Shown here: one piece after another, positions 26,327 through 36,458 of the stretch | Position numbering within the stretch: position 1 is the first letter of the stretch | How the letters are laid out: each line of letters opens with the position of its first letter | Made by a program: the position numbers and the translations under genes | The notes under the pieces: generated by a model | Seen by the model: the letters and a program-made list of their open reading frames with translations, nothing else | What the model was told of the DNA's origin: nothing | Databases searched by the model: none | Source of the DNA: Klenkia soli | GTDB lineage: Bacteria; Actinomycetota; Actinomycetes; Mycobacteriales; Geodermatophilaceae | Reading direction: 5' to 3' | Assembly (NCBI RefSeq): GCF_900103975.1 | Contig: NZ_FNIR01000011.1 | Coordinates: 1-64,000, forward strand | DNA length: 64,000 nt

Positions 26327-26701
26327 TCAGCCGACGTAGCGCGACTCGACGAGCGGCAGTCGAGCCTGCCGCTCGTCGGCGGTCACCAGCACGAGGCCGT
26401 GGGCCAACGCCGTGGCCGCGATCCAGAGGTCGTTGCTCGCCATGCGTGACACCGATTGCCGCAGCTCTGCGTACGCGCTGGCCACCTGCCGGTCGACAGG
26501 GAGCACGAGCGGTCCTCTGGCGAGCGCGACGAGACGGCGGAGACGCTGCGATCGGGTTCGACCGTCGGGGGCCAGCAGCACGCCGGCCTCGAGCTCGCCC
26601 GAGGTCACCGCACTCATCGCCCACCCCTCGTCCAGGGTCCCCGGGGGGAGCGGACGCGGCTCGGCGTCGGCGAGCAGGCTGGTGTCCAGCAGCGCCCTCA
26701 T
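26327..26701 (-). CDS. vapC: PIN-domain ribonuclease toxin (VapC type)
   Basis: A 124-residue PIN-domain protein. Acidic catalytic residues are visible in MRALLDTSLLADAE (Asp6), in SAVTSGELEAGVLLA (Glu) and in ASNDLWIAATALAHGL (Asp), the usual VapC trio or quartet. ATG overlaps the stop of the upstream antitoxin (ATGA). Family members cleave tRNA or rRNA. Neutralised by the adjacent antitoxin. Confidence 0.9.
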   Translation of the reverse strand: MRALLDTSLLADAEPRPLPPGTLDEGWAMSAVTSGELEAGVLLAPDGRTRSQRLRRLVALARGPLVLPVDRQVASAYAELRQSVSRMASNDLWIAATALAHGLVLVTADERQARLPLVESRYVG

Positions 26702-26946
26702 CGCCAGGGGTCGACAGCGGCCTCGTCGTCCTCGGCCCGCATCGCGGCCAGGTCGCGGGCCCAGGCATCGTCGACCGGCGGCAACGCGGCGAAATCGGCC
26801 GCAGTACCCCACCGGTCATCGCCCCGGGGCGACAACTCCGCGACAGGCCGGCCGTCGACGGTGATGGTGAACCGCTCACCGGCCTCGGCACGCCGCAGGA
26901 CGTCGCTGACGTTGTTGCGCAGTTCGCGCTGCGGGATGGTCGTCAC
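26698..26946 (-). CDS. vapB: Phd/YefM-family antitoxin (VapB type)
   Basis: An 82-residue antitoxin. The N-terminal DNA-binding part reads TIPQRELRNNVSDVLRRAEAGERFTITV followed by DGRPVAELSP, the Phd/YefM fold; the C-terminal acidic tail (WARDLAAMRAEDDEAA) would bind the toxin. It probably autoregulates the pair. GTG start at 26946; a TACCCT -10-like element lies only about 6-11 nt upstream, so the transcript could be leaderless (inference). Confidence 0.88.
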   Translation of the reverse strand: MTTIPQRELRNNVSDVLRRAEAGERFTITVDGRPVAELSPRGDDRWGTAADFAALPPVDDAWARDLAAMRAEDDEAAVDPWR

Positions 26947-26965
26947 GAACCCAGGGTAGGCGTGG

Positions 26966-26983
26966 CGTAGACAATGCGCTACG
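26966..26983. promoter_or_regulatory. Candidate vapBC autoregulatory operator
   Basis: Inverted arms CGTAG and CTACG around 8 bp, just upstream of the antitoxin start. Phd/YefM antitoxins bind short palindromes at this location. Weak but well-placed. Confidence 0.3.
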
Positions 26984-27162
26984 GCTTGCGACCCCCTGCT
27001 GGGCGACTTCCGCCTCCCTCGAAGGCCGTCCTCGCACAGGAGGTCTGGTGGAGGGGGACCGGCTTCTGTGCACCCCCTGATCAACGCCGCGACGGCCGGA
27101 CCGGCGTGCTGGACTACGTTCCGACACGCACCCGGCACCTGGTGCGACGACGAGGGGGCCCG

Positions 27163-28191
27163 ATGAGCAGACCGTTGCGGCGCGCCCGGGCCGTCGACGT
27201 CGCCGCGCGGGCCGGGGTCTCGGTGGCCACGGTCTCCTTCGTGGTCAACGGCAAGGCCGAGGGCCGGGTCTCCCCCGCCACCCGCCTGCGGGTGCTCGAC
27301 GCCATCGCGGCCCTGGGCTACGTCACCGACGCGTCGGCGCGGGCCCTGGCCACCGGACGCCGCCGGCAGGTCGCCCTCCTCGCCCACGACATGACCAACC
27401 CGTTCACCGCCCAGGTCGCCGCGGGTGCCGCCGCCGGGATCGCCGAGGCGACCGAGGGCACCGGCCACCTGCTGCTCCTGCTCGCGGCGGGGCTGGCCGA
27501 GCCCGACGTCGAGCCGGTCGGCGCGGCCACCGTGGACGGCGTCCTCATCAACTACCCGGGCACCCTCCCGGCGGGCCGGCCGGATCTCCCGGTGGTCCAC
27601 CTCGACGACCCCGCCGCCGGTGGGCACCAGGTCTCGCTGGACGTCGCGGTCGGGGCGCGCGAGCTGGCCGGCCACCTCGCGGACCTCGGCCACCGGCACG
27701 TGCTCTACCTCGACGGCAACCGACCCTGGTCCACCTTCGTCGAGCGCCGCGCCGCCTTCGCCGCCGAGTTCGCCGCCCGCGTCCCCGGCGCGGTGGTCGC
27801 CGACGACCGCTGCGACATCGACCTGGGCTCGGCGCTGGACCTCGCGACCCGGCGGTCGGCGGACTGGCGGCGGTCCGGGGCCACCGTGGTGGTGGCCGCG
27901 ACCGACGTCCAGGCGCTCGGGGTGCTGGCCGGCCTGCACGCGGCCGGCGTGGCGGTGCCCGCCCAGCTGTCCGTGGCCGGGTTCGACGACATCCCGTTCG
28001 CCGCGGTCTCCGCGCCACCGCTGACCACCGTGGCGCTGCCCGCACGCGAGCTGGGTCACCGCGGTGCGGTGCTGCTGGCCGGCGTGATCGAGGACCCCGA
28101 CGCACCCGTGGGCGCCCCGACCGTGCTGCCCGCCCGGCTCGTGGTCCGGGGTAGCACCGGCCCACCTGCTACGGTGACGTTAAGCGCTTAA
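27163..28191 (+). CDS. LacI-family regulator of the pseudouridine operon
   Basis: A 342-residue LacI/GalR protein. Helix-turn-helix: AVDVAARAGVSVATVSFVVNG, hinge ALGYVTDASARALATGR; effector domain with VDGVLINYPG and LSVAGFDDIPFAAVSAPPLTTV. ATG with AGGGGG upstream. It immediately precedes psuK-psuG, and its stop codon lies inside a perfect LacI-type operator, so it probably represses the downstream catabolic genes and responds to a pseudouridine-derived ligand (inference). Confidence 0.92.
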   Translation: MSRPLRRARAVDVAARAGVSVATVSFVVNGKAEGRVSPATRLRVLDAIAALGYVTDASARALATGRRRQVALLAHDMTNPFTAQVAAGAAAGIAEATEGTGHLLLLLAAGLAEPDVEPVGAATVDGVLINYPGTLPAGRPDLPVVHLDDPAAGGHQVSLDVAVGARELAGHLADLGHRHVLYLDGNRPWSTFVERRAAFAAEFAARVPGAVVADDRCDIDLGSALDLATRRSADWRRSGATVVVAATDVQALGVLAGLHAAGVAVPAQLSVAGFDDIPFAAVSAPPLTTVALPARELGHRGAVLLAGVIEDPDAPVGAPTVLPARLVVRGSTGPPATVTLSA

Positions 28192-28192
28192 C
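28179..28192. promoter_or_regulatory. Perfect LacI-type operator before psuK
   Basis: GTTAAGCGCTTAAC is a 14-bp perfect palindrome with the AAGCGCTT core typical of LacI-family operators. It overlaps the TAA stop of the LacI gene and lies 18 bp before the psuK start, next to its GGAGG ribosome binding site. Binding there could block transcription or initiation of the psuK operon. Confidence 0.75.
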
Positions 28193-28209
28193 CCACCCCG
28201 GAGGTCCGT

Positions 28210-29084
28210 GTGCTGGTCTGCATCGGCGACGTCGTCGAGGACGTCGTCGTCTGGACCGAGGCCCCGCTGCGCGCCGGCACCGACAACCCCGGCCGGGTCG
28301 TGCGCACCCGCGGGGGCAGCGCGGCCAACGTCGCGGTGTTCGCCGCGGCCACCGGGTCGGCCAGCCGGTTCGTCGGCCGGGTCGGCGACGACGCCCTGGG
28401 CGCCGTCCTCACCGCCGACCTCGAGCGGGCCGGCGTCGAGGTCCGGGTGCAGCGGGCCGGGCGCACCGGCAGCATCGTCGTCCTGGTCGACCCGGCCGGT
28501 GAGCGCACGATGGTCCCCGACCGCGGCGCCGCTGCCGACCTCGCCGACCCGCCGCCGTCCTGGGTGGCCGGTGCCGCCGTCGTGCACGCCCCCGCCTACG
28601 CCCTGGCCACGCCCGGCCCGGCCACCGCGGTGCGCACCCTGTTCGCCGCCGCCCGCGACACCGGGGCGCTGACCAGCATCGACGTCTCCTCCGTCGACCT
28701 GGTCACCCGGCTGGGCGCCGAGGTGCTGCGTGCCGCGATCGCCCGGCTGGCCCCCGACGTGCTCATCGCCAACGCCGAGGAGGCCGCCGCGCTGGGCCCG
28801 GTGCCCGGCGCCCGGACGACGGTGGTCAAGGCCGGTTCCGCCCCCACCACGGTCACCGGCCCCGACGGCGCCGTCGTCCGCGTCCCGGTGGCCCCGGTCG
28901 ACGCCGTCCGCGACACCACCGGGGCCGGCGACGCCTTCGCCGCCGGCTTCCTCACCGCCTTCGCCACCGGCCGCGACCCGGTCGCGGCCTGCCTGGCCGG
29001 TCACGCCCTCGCCGCCCGCGTCCTGCAGCAGCCGGGCGCGAACCTCTCCGCCGACCCCACCCTCGAACCCACGGGAGCACCCGC

Positions 29085-29088
<4 letters not shown>
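28210..29088 (+). CDS. psuK: PfkB-family sugar kinase, probable pseudouridine kinase
   Basis: A 292-residue ribokinase-fold enzyme, proposed to phosphorylate pseudouridine to pseudouridine 5'-phosphate. N-terminal substrate motif RTRGGSAANVAVFAA and the C-terminal PfkB signature DTTGAGDAFAAGFL, with the catalytic Asp, are intact. GTG at 28210 with GGAGG upstream. The assignment as PsuK rather than another PfkB kinase rests mainly on overlap with psuG (ATGA). Confidence 0.88.
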
Positions 29089-30008
<920 letters not shown>

Positions 30009-30012
30009 CAGC

Positions 30013-30519
30013 ATGTCCGGTGTGACGGCACCGGTGCGCGAGACGCTGACCTACGAGATGTTCGGGACCGCGGGGCGGGAGCTCGCCCAGCAGGTGGCCG
30101 ACGACGGCTACGAGCCCGACCTGATCCTGGCCATCGCCCGCGGTGGCCTGTTCCTGGGCGGCGCGCTGGGCTACGCGCTGGACGTGAAGAACCTCTTCGT
30201 GATGAACGTGGAGTTCTACACCGGCGTCGACGAGCGGCTCGAGCTGCCGGTGATGCTGCCGCCGAACCTGGACCGGGTCGACCTGACCGGCGCGAACGTG
30301 CTCATCGCCGACGACGTCGCCGACACCGGGAAGACCCTCGAGCTGGTGCGCGACTTCTGCGCCGGCTACGTCGCCGAGGTCCGGTCGGCGGTGGTCTACG
30401 AGAAGCCGCGCTCGGTCGTGAAGTGCGACTACGTCTGGAAGCGCACCGACGACTGGATCGACTTCCCCTGGTCGGTGCAGCCCCCGGTCGTGAACCGGCG
30501 CGGGGGTCTCGCGCACTAG
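30013..30519 (+). CDS. Type I phosphoribosyltransferase
   Basis: A 168-residue purine-type phosphoribosyltransferase. The PRPP-binding loop is NVLIADDVADTGKTLEL (about residues 95-111), and the hood and flexible loop fit xanthine/guanine-type members (LILAIARGGLFLGGALGYAL). It starts 4 bp after psuG, so it may be co-transcribed and use a base or PRPP product of the operon, but substrate cannot be assigned. Its TAG stop overlaps the opposing methyltransferase stop in a CTAG. Confidence 0.88.
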   Translation: MSGVTAPVRETLTYEMFGTAGRELAQQVADDGYEPDLILAIARGGLFLGGALGYALDVKNLFVMNVEFYTGVDERLELPVMLPPNLDRVDLTGANVLIADDVADTGKTLELVRDFCAGYVAEVRSAVVYEKPRSVVKCDYVWKRTDDWIDFPWSVQPPVVNRRGGLAH

Positions 30520-31613
30520 AGCTTCGTGGACGCCGTCACGGTGAACTTCGGGTCGCGGGACACCTGCCGGGTGGGGCCGACGACCCGCCGCAGGGCGTCG
30601 CGGTGCGGCAGGTGCGAGTTGTAGACGGTGAGCAGCTGGCCACCCGGTCGCAGCACCCGCGCCGCGGCCTCGAACAGGCGGTCGGCGATGCCGGCGTGCA
30701 CCGTCGTCCCCTGGTGGAAGGGCGGGTTGCAGGCGACCAGGTCGACGCTGCCCGGCTCGACGCCGGCCAGGGCGTCGTCCCGCACGACGGTCACCCGGTC
30801 GGCCACCCCGTTGCGCTCCGCGGTCGCCCGTGCCGAGAGCACCGCGGCGGCCGAGGCGTCCGACGCCAGCACGGCGTAGCCCGCCCGGGCCAGGGCCACG
30901 GCCAGCACGCCGGTGCCGCAGCCCAGGTCCACCGCCGCGCCGCTGCCCTGCGCGGGGAGGGCCCGCAGCAGCGCCCGGGTGCCGATGTCGACCTTGGTGC
31001 CGGCGAACGCGGCGCCGTGCGCGGCGACGGTGATGCCGAGGTCGGGGTGCTCGACGACCCGCGGGAAGGACGACGCCCCCGGGCGCGGGCCGGTGGCGAC
31101 CAGCACCCGGGACTTCTGCCGGGCCAAGGTGGCGTGCACGTGCTCGAAGGAGTCGCCGAGGACGCCGTTCATCGCGTGCGTCATGTGCTTGACCCGCCCG
31201 CCGACGTAGAGCGTGACGGAGCGGTCCGCACCCGCGGCCACGGTCTCGGCGATCTCCCGCAGCGCGTCCAGCGACTTGGGCGCCTGCACCAGCACCACGC
31301 GGGCGCCGGCGGCGTCCAGCTCCGGCAGCACCGTGAACCCGGCGGTGCCGGTGCGCTCGGCGTTGGCGGCCAGGGCCAGCTCGGCGAGCCGCAGGTCGGT
31401 GTACGCCCGCACCCCGCTCGCGCCGTGCAGTGCGACTGCGCCGAGGGTGAGCGCGCCGTGCGTGTCGTCCACGGTGAGGACGCCGTCCGGGTGGGCCGCG
31501 ATGCCGGCCGCCGCCTCGTCGAGCAGCAGCCGGTCGGTGGCGTCGACCGCGACCAGGTCGGGCGCCTCGACGTCGGGGAACCTGCTCAGCTGGTCGAGGA
31601 AGGGATCAGGCAC
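30516..31613 (-). CDS. RlmG/RsmC-like rRNA guanine methyltransferase
   Basis: A 365-residue class I SAM methyltransferase with duplicated Rossmann-like halves as in RsmC and RlmG. The C-terminal catalytic half has motif I AVDLGCGTGVLAVAL and the catalytic NPPF in VACNPPFHQGTTVHAG, which acts on N2 of guanine. The degenerate N-terminal half probably binds RNA. GTG at 31613 gives a family-like PDPFLDQLSRFPDVEAPDL start; a GTG at 31631 is possible. Confidence 0.85.
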   Translation of the reverse strand: MPDPFLDQLSRFPDVEAPDLVAVDATDRLLLDEAAAGIAAHPDGVLTVDDTHGALTLGAVALHGASGVRAYTDLRLAELALAANAERTGTAGFTVLPELDAAGARVVLVQAPKSLDALREIAETVAAGADRSVTLYVGGRVKHMTHAMNGVLGDSFEHVHATLARQKSRVLVATGPRPGASSFPRVVEHPDLGITVAAHGAAFAGTKVDIGTRALLRALPAQGSGAAVDLGCGTGVLAVALARAGYAVLASDASAAAVLSARATAERNGVADRVTVVRDDALAGVEPGSVDLVACNPPFHQGTTVHAGIADRLFEAAARVLRPGGQLLTVYNSHLPHRDALRRVVGPTRQVSRDPKFTVTASTKL

Positions 31614-31687
31614 CGGACCACTGTCCCCCACGGCCGTCGGGCATGATCTGGTCCCCCGCGGCGGGCGCTGCGGGGAGGAGGGACGAC

Positions 31688-32110
31688 GTGGACGCAGGAG
31701 TCAGTGCCCGGCCCAGTGTGCCGCTGTTCGTGCTGGCCGCCGCCGGTGTGGCCTTCGCCCTCGCGCTGGGCACCGGGGCGGTGGACTGCGGCGGCCTGAC
31801 GATGTCACCGGGCGACAGCTGCTTGGTCAACGGCACCGAGCAGAGCTACGGCGACCGGGTGTCGATCATGCACAACCAGCTGGTGGGGGGCCTCGTCGTC
31901 GGCGTCCTGGCCTTCGTCGGCGCCTTCGTCGTCGGCGTCCTGCGCCGCCGGCGCGCCGACCCGAAGCGGCGCATGCAGTTCGAGGCCGCGGCGGCGGAGC
32001 GCCGGGCGACCTTCACCGACCCGATGACGCTGGAGGCCTACGACGCCCGGATCGCCAAGGAGCGCCGCAAGCAGTTCTTCCTGCCCCCGGACGCCGTCCC
32101 CCCGGTCTGA
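31688..32110 (+). CDS. Two-helix membrane protein of unknown function
   Basis: A 140-residue protein with two predicted membrane helices (VPLFVLAAAGVAFALALG and LVVGVLAFVGAFVVGVL) separated by an extracytoplasmic loop holding two cysteines (VDCGGL and DSCLVNG). The basic C-terminal tail includes FTDPMTLEAYDARIAKERRK. GTG start chosen for the strong GGGAGGAGG ribosome binding site. I do not recognise the family. Confidence 0.7.
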   Translation: MDAGVSARPSVPLFVLAAAGVAFALALGTGAVDCGGLTMSPGDSCLVNGTEQSYGDRVSIMHNQLVGGLVVGVLAFVGAFVVGVLRRRRADPKRRMQFEAAAAERRATFTDPMTLEAYDARIAKERRKQFFLPPDAVPPV

Positions 32111-32129
32111 GGGGACGGCCTCCGGGCCC

Positions 32130-32786
<657 letters not shown>

Positions 32787-32859
32787 GCCCCGAATGTAGG
32801 ACGACGCCGCAACCGCGGCGGTCGGGAACATCCGGCCGCCCGGGGGCACTGCACCGGGC

Positions 32860-33867
32860 ATGCCGATCACCACCCGCGAGGTCCAGCTGGCCGCCCGCCC
32901 GCACGGCGTGCCCACCCCCGACGACTTCCGCACCGTCGAGCTGCAGCGCCCCGACCCGGCCCCGGGCGAGGTGGTGGTGCAGAACCTGGCGATGTCGGTC
33001 GACCCGTACATGCGCGGGCGGATGAACGCCGGCCCCTCGTACGCCCCGGCCTGGGAGATCGGCGAGACGATGCAGGGCGGCGCCGTCGGCCGGGTCACCG
33101 CCTCCCGGTCCGACCGGGTCCCCGAGGGCGCCCTGGTGCTGTCCAACGCCGCCTGGCGGGACGTCGCGGTGCTGGCCGACTCCGCCGTCTCGGTGCTGCC
33201 GGAGGCCGACGACGTCCCGGTCACCTGGCACCTCGGCGTGCTGGGCATGCCCGGGCTGACCGCCTGGGCCGGGTTGATGCGGCTGGCCGACTTCCGGGCC
33301 GGGGACGACGTCTTCGTCTCCGGCGCCGCCGGGGCGGTCGGCAGCCTGGTCGGCCAGTTCGCCCGGTTGTCGGGCGCCGGGTCGGTCGTGGGCAGCGCCG
33401 GGACACCGGAGAAGGTGCGCTGGCTGACCGACGAGCTGGGCTTCACCGCGGCCTTCGACTACCACGACGGCCCGGTCGCCGACCTGCTCGCCGCGGCCGT
33501 ACCCGGCGGCATCGACGTCTTCTTCGACAACGTCGGCGGCGACCACCTGGAGGCCGCCCTGGGTGCGTTCCGCGAGCAGGGCCGGGCCGCGCTGTGCGGC
33601 GCCATCTCCGGCTACAACGCCGTCGAGCCGCCGCCGGGGCCGCGGAACATGTTCCTGGTCGTGGGCAAGCGGCTGAGCCTGCGCGGGTTCATCGTGGGCG
33701 ACCACGCCGACCTGCGCCCGCAGTTCCGCGAGAGGGTCACCGGCTGGCTGCGCTCGGGCGAGCTCACCGCCCGCGAGACCGTGCGCGAGGGTCTGGACGC
33801 CGCCGTCCCCGCCTTCCTCGACCTCCTCGGCGGCGCGAACACCGGGAAGATGGTCGTCACGCTGTGA
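32860..33867 (+). CDS. NADP-dependent MDR oxidoreductase (leukotriene B4 dehydrogenase/curcumin-reductase type)
   Basis: A 335-residue zinc-free medium-chain reductase. Family pieces: [43 protein letters not shown], the nucleotide loop [18 protein letters not shown], and [12 protein letters not shown]. It would reduce alkenals or alkenones with NADPH. The last 11 bp overlap the convergent GGDEF-EAL gene. Confidence 0.9.
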   Translation: MPITTREVQLAARPHGVPTPDDFRTVELQRPDPAPGEVVVQNLAMSVDPYMRGRMNAGPSYAPAWEIGETMQGGAVGRVTASRSDRVPEGALVLSNAAWRDVAVLADSAVSVLPEADDVPVTWHLGVLGMPGLTAWAGLMRLADFRAGDDVFVSGAAGAVGSLVGQFARLSGAGSVVGSAGTPEKVRWLTDELGFTAAFDYHDGPVADLLAAAVPGGIDVFFDNVGGDHLEAALGAFREQGRAALCGAISGYNAVEPPPGPRNMFLVVGKRLSLRGFIVGDHADLRPQFRERVTGWLRSGELTARETVREGLDAAVPAFLDLLGGANTGKMVVTL

Positions 33868-35641
33868 CGGTCGGGGCCCCCTGCGGCACCGGGTCGGCGA
33901 CCCGTGGGGCGGGGCGGCCGAACAGGTAGCCCTGGGCGTAGGCGCAGCCCAGGTCGGTCAGCACGTCGCGCTGCGCGTCGGTCTCGACGCCCTCGGCGAC
34001 GACGTCGAGGGCCAGGCTGCGGGACAGCTCGACGATCGAGGCGACCAGTGTGGTGGCCGATCCGCCGCGGGCGAGGTCGGTGACGAAGCTGCGGTCGATC
34101 TTCACGATGTCGGCGGGCAGCCGCCGCAGGTAGGCCAGGCTCGAGTAGCCCGTGCCGAAGTCGTCGATGGCGATCTTGACCCCGAGGTCGCGGATGGCCT
34201 GCAACCGGTCGCAGGCGGCGTCCAGGTCGTCGGCCAGCAGGCTCTCGGTCACCTCGAGCACCAGCCGGTCCGCGGGCAGCCCGCTGTCGGCCAGGGCCGC
34301 GCGCACCTCGCCGACGAACCCCTCGTCGGCCAGCTGGACGGCGGAGACGTTGACCGCCACCTTGCTGGGACCGGGCTCGCCGCCCAGCCCGGCCACGGCG
34401 TCACGGGTCGCCCGGCGCAGCACCCAGGTGCCCAGCGCCACCACGGCCCCGGTCTGCTCGGCGATGGGGATGAACTGCATCGGCGGGACCGCCCCCCGCG
34501 TGGGGTGCGTCCACCGCAGCAGGGCCTCGTGCCCGTGCACCACGCCGTCGGGCAGGGTCACGACCGGCTGGTAGTGCACGGCCAGCTGGTCGCCGGCGGC
34601 CATCGCCGCGGTCAGGTCCTCGGCCAGGGCCGCCCGGTCGGCGACGGCGTCGGCCATCCCCGCGACGAACTCGACCACGCGGTTGCGACCGGTGGTCTTG
34701 GCCCGGTGCATGGCCACGTCGGCGTTGCGCAGCAGCTCCTCGGCGTCCCGGCGGGCCGCCGTCCCCGTGGTCGCCACCCCGATGCTCGCGGTCACCGTGA
34801 CCGGTCGACCGGTGAGCGGCACGGGCACCTGCATCGCGGCCTGCAGCCGGCGGGCGACCTCGGCGGTCTGCGCGGGCCCACCGGGCACCAGCACGGCGAA
34901 CTCGTCCCCGCCGAGCCGGATGACCAGGTCACCGGTGCGGACACCGGCGCGCAGCCGGTCCGCCACCTCGACCAGCAGCTGGTCGCCGGCCAGGTGGCCG
35001 CGCCCGTCGTTGACCGCCTGGAACCCGTCGAGGTCCAGCAGGAGCACGCCCAGCGGCTCGCCCTGGCGCAGCAGCCGCGCCGCGGCCTCGGCCAGCCGGC
35101 GGCGGTTGCCCAGCCCGGTCAGCGGGTCGGTGCGCGCCTCGTCCTCGGCCAGCTGCCAGGAGCGGTGGTGCACGAGGCAGACCAGCAGGGTGGCCACCAC
35201 GGGGAGGAGGTCGTAGGGGTCGGTCGCGCCCGGCCGGTAGACCACCACCGCGAAGTCGACGACGGCGACCACCACGGCGGTGGGCACGATCACCCGGTCC
35301 CGGTAGAGGGCGCACACCGCGATGGCCAGCAGCATCCAGCTGAACGCCTCGCCCTGGCCGGTGACCGGCACCAGGGCCGCGGCCCCGCCGGTGAGGCTCA
35401 GCGTGGCCAGCACGGTGCGCAGCCGGGCGGGCCAACCGGCCCGGAGGGCGAGGACGGCAGGCAGCCCGACCAGCAGCAGCACCAGGACGGTGCGAGCCGG
35501 CCCGTGGCCCAGCACCGCGGTCAGCGCCCCGACCGCGAGCGCCTGCACCAGGGCAGCGCGGACGACCCACCGGTGCCGCAGCTGCCACTCGGCGGTGGCC
35601 AGCGACGTCCCGGTGAGCCGGCCGCCCAGCCACGAGGTCAT
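33857..35641 (-). CDS. Membrane GGDEF-EAL cyclic-di-GMP protein
   Basis: A 594-residue bifunctional c-di-GMP enzyme. Residues about 25-155 hold five or six membrane helices. The GGDEF domain (about 165-330) has an intact RLGGDEFAVLV site. The EAL domain (about 345-585) has HEALLRW, NVSAVQLAD, DDFGTGYSSLAYL and AEGVET, so metal and catalytic residues appear present. Both synthesis and hydrolysis are therefore possible. No sensory domain beyond the membrane part. ATG with a well-formed N-terminus. Confidence 0.93.
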   Translation of the reverse strand: MTSWLGGRLTGTSLATAEWQLRHRWVVRAALVQALAVGALTAVLGHGPARTVLVLLLVGLPAVLALRAGWPARLRTVLATLSLTGGAAALVPVTGQGEAFSWMLLAIAVCALYRDRVIVPTAVVVAVVDFAVVVYRPGATDPYDLLPVVATLLVCLVHHRSWQLAEDEARTDPLTGLGNRRRLAEAAARLLRQGEPLGVLLLDLDGFQAVNDGRGHLAGDQLLVEVADRLRAGVRTGDLVIRLGGDEFAVLVPGGPAQTAEVARRLQAAMQVPVPLTGRPVTVTASIGVATTGTAARRDAEELLRNADVAMHRAKTTGRNRVVEFVAGMADAVADRAALAEDLTAAMAAGDQLAVHYQPVVTLPDGVVHGHEALLRWTHPTRGAVPPMQFIPIAEQTGAVVALGTWVLRRATRDAVAGLGGEPGPSKVAVNVSAVQLADEGFVGEVRAALADSGLPADRLVLEVTESLLADDLDAACDRLQAIRDLGVKIAIDDFGTGYSSLAYLRRLPADIVKIDRSFVTDLARGGSATTLVASIVELSRSLALDVVAEGVETDAQRDVLTDLGCAYAQGYLFGRPAPRVADPVPQGAPTVTA

Positions 35642-35739
35642 GACTCCTCCTCGGCAGCGCGACGCGGATCACACAGCCCACCGAGGACACGATCACCCTT
35701 CGGGGTGCAGCCGAACCGGTTCCGGCCGACGATCGAACG

Positions 35740-36435
35740 GTGCCCGTGACCGACCCCCAGCTCGAACGCCACCCCGTCGACGGCGAGACCCGCGGGGTCG
35801 CCCTGTTCTGCCACGGCGGCACCGCCGCGAGCGAGGCCCCGCCGAAGGACCGGGCGCTGTCGCTGGTGCGCATGCGGGCCTTCGAACGCTTCGTCCGCGA
35901 CGACCTCGGCGGCCGTGGCGTCGCGACGGCGCTGGTGCGCTACCGGGTGGCCGGGTGGAACGGCGAGGCCGCCGACGCCTACCAGGACGTGCAGTGGTCG
36001 ATCGAGCAGCTGCGCGCCGACCTGGGCAAGGACGTGCCGGTCGTGCTGGTCGGGCACTCGATGGGCGGCCGGGCCGCCCTCAAGGCCGGGGGCGACCCGC
36101 AGGTCACCGCCGTCTGCGCGCTGGCCCCGTGGACGCCGCCGGGCGAGCCGGTGATGCAGCTGCGCGGCCAGACCGTGGCGATCCTGCACGGCTCGGGTGA
36201 CCGCTGGGTGCCGGCCAAGCTCTCGGCGGACTTCGCCGTGCGCGCCCGCCGGGCCGGGGCCCGGGTGGCCCGCTTCACCACCCCGGGCGGGCACAGCATG
36301 CTGCGCCGGGCCGGCCGGTGGCACGAGTTCGCCCGGGACATCGTGCTGGCCGGCACCGGTCTCGAACCGATGCGGGCCGACGTGGCGAACGCTCTCCAGC
36401 TGCCGAGCCCGGAAGGACTCGCCGTCCGGCTGTAG
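35740..36435 (+). CDS. Alpha/beta hydrolase
   Basis: A 231-residue dienelactone-hydrolase-like alpha/beta protein. Visible: VALFCHGGTAAS oxyanion strand, nucleophile elbow LVGHSMGGRAAL, acid in ILHGSGDRWVP and catalytic His in TTPGGHSMLRRAG. No signal peptide. Substrate unknown. Followed 23 bp later by the FAD oxidoreductase of the lipid cluster; possibly part of it. GTG starts at 35740 and 35746 are both plausible. Confidence 0.85.
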   Translation: MPVTDPQLERHPVDGETRGVALFCHGGTAASEAPPKDRALSLVRMRAFERFVRDDLGGRGVATALVRYRVAGWNGEAADAYQDVQWSIEQLRADLGKDVPVVLVGHSMGGRAALKAGGDPQVTAVCALAPWTPPGEPVMQLRGQTVAILHGSGDRWVPAKLSADFAVRARRAGARVARFTTPGGHSMLRRAGRWHEFARDIVLAGTGLEPMRADVANALQLPSPEGLAVRL

Positions 36436-36458
36436 GCGCTGTCCGTCGAGGGGAAACA

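Noticed and set aside
26974-27162. An N-terminal extension of the psu operon LacI regulator
   Set aside because: The upstream frame is open but lacks a ribosome binding site and precedes the family's normal helix-turn-helix start; the ATG at 27163 fits better.
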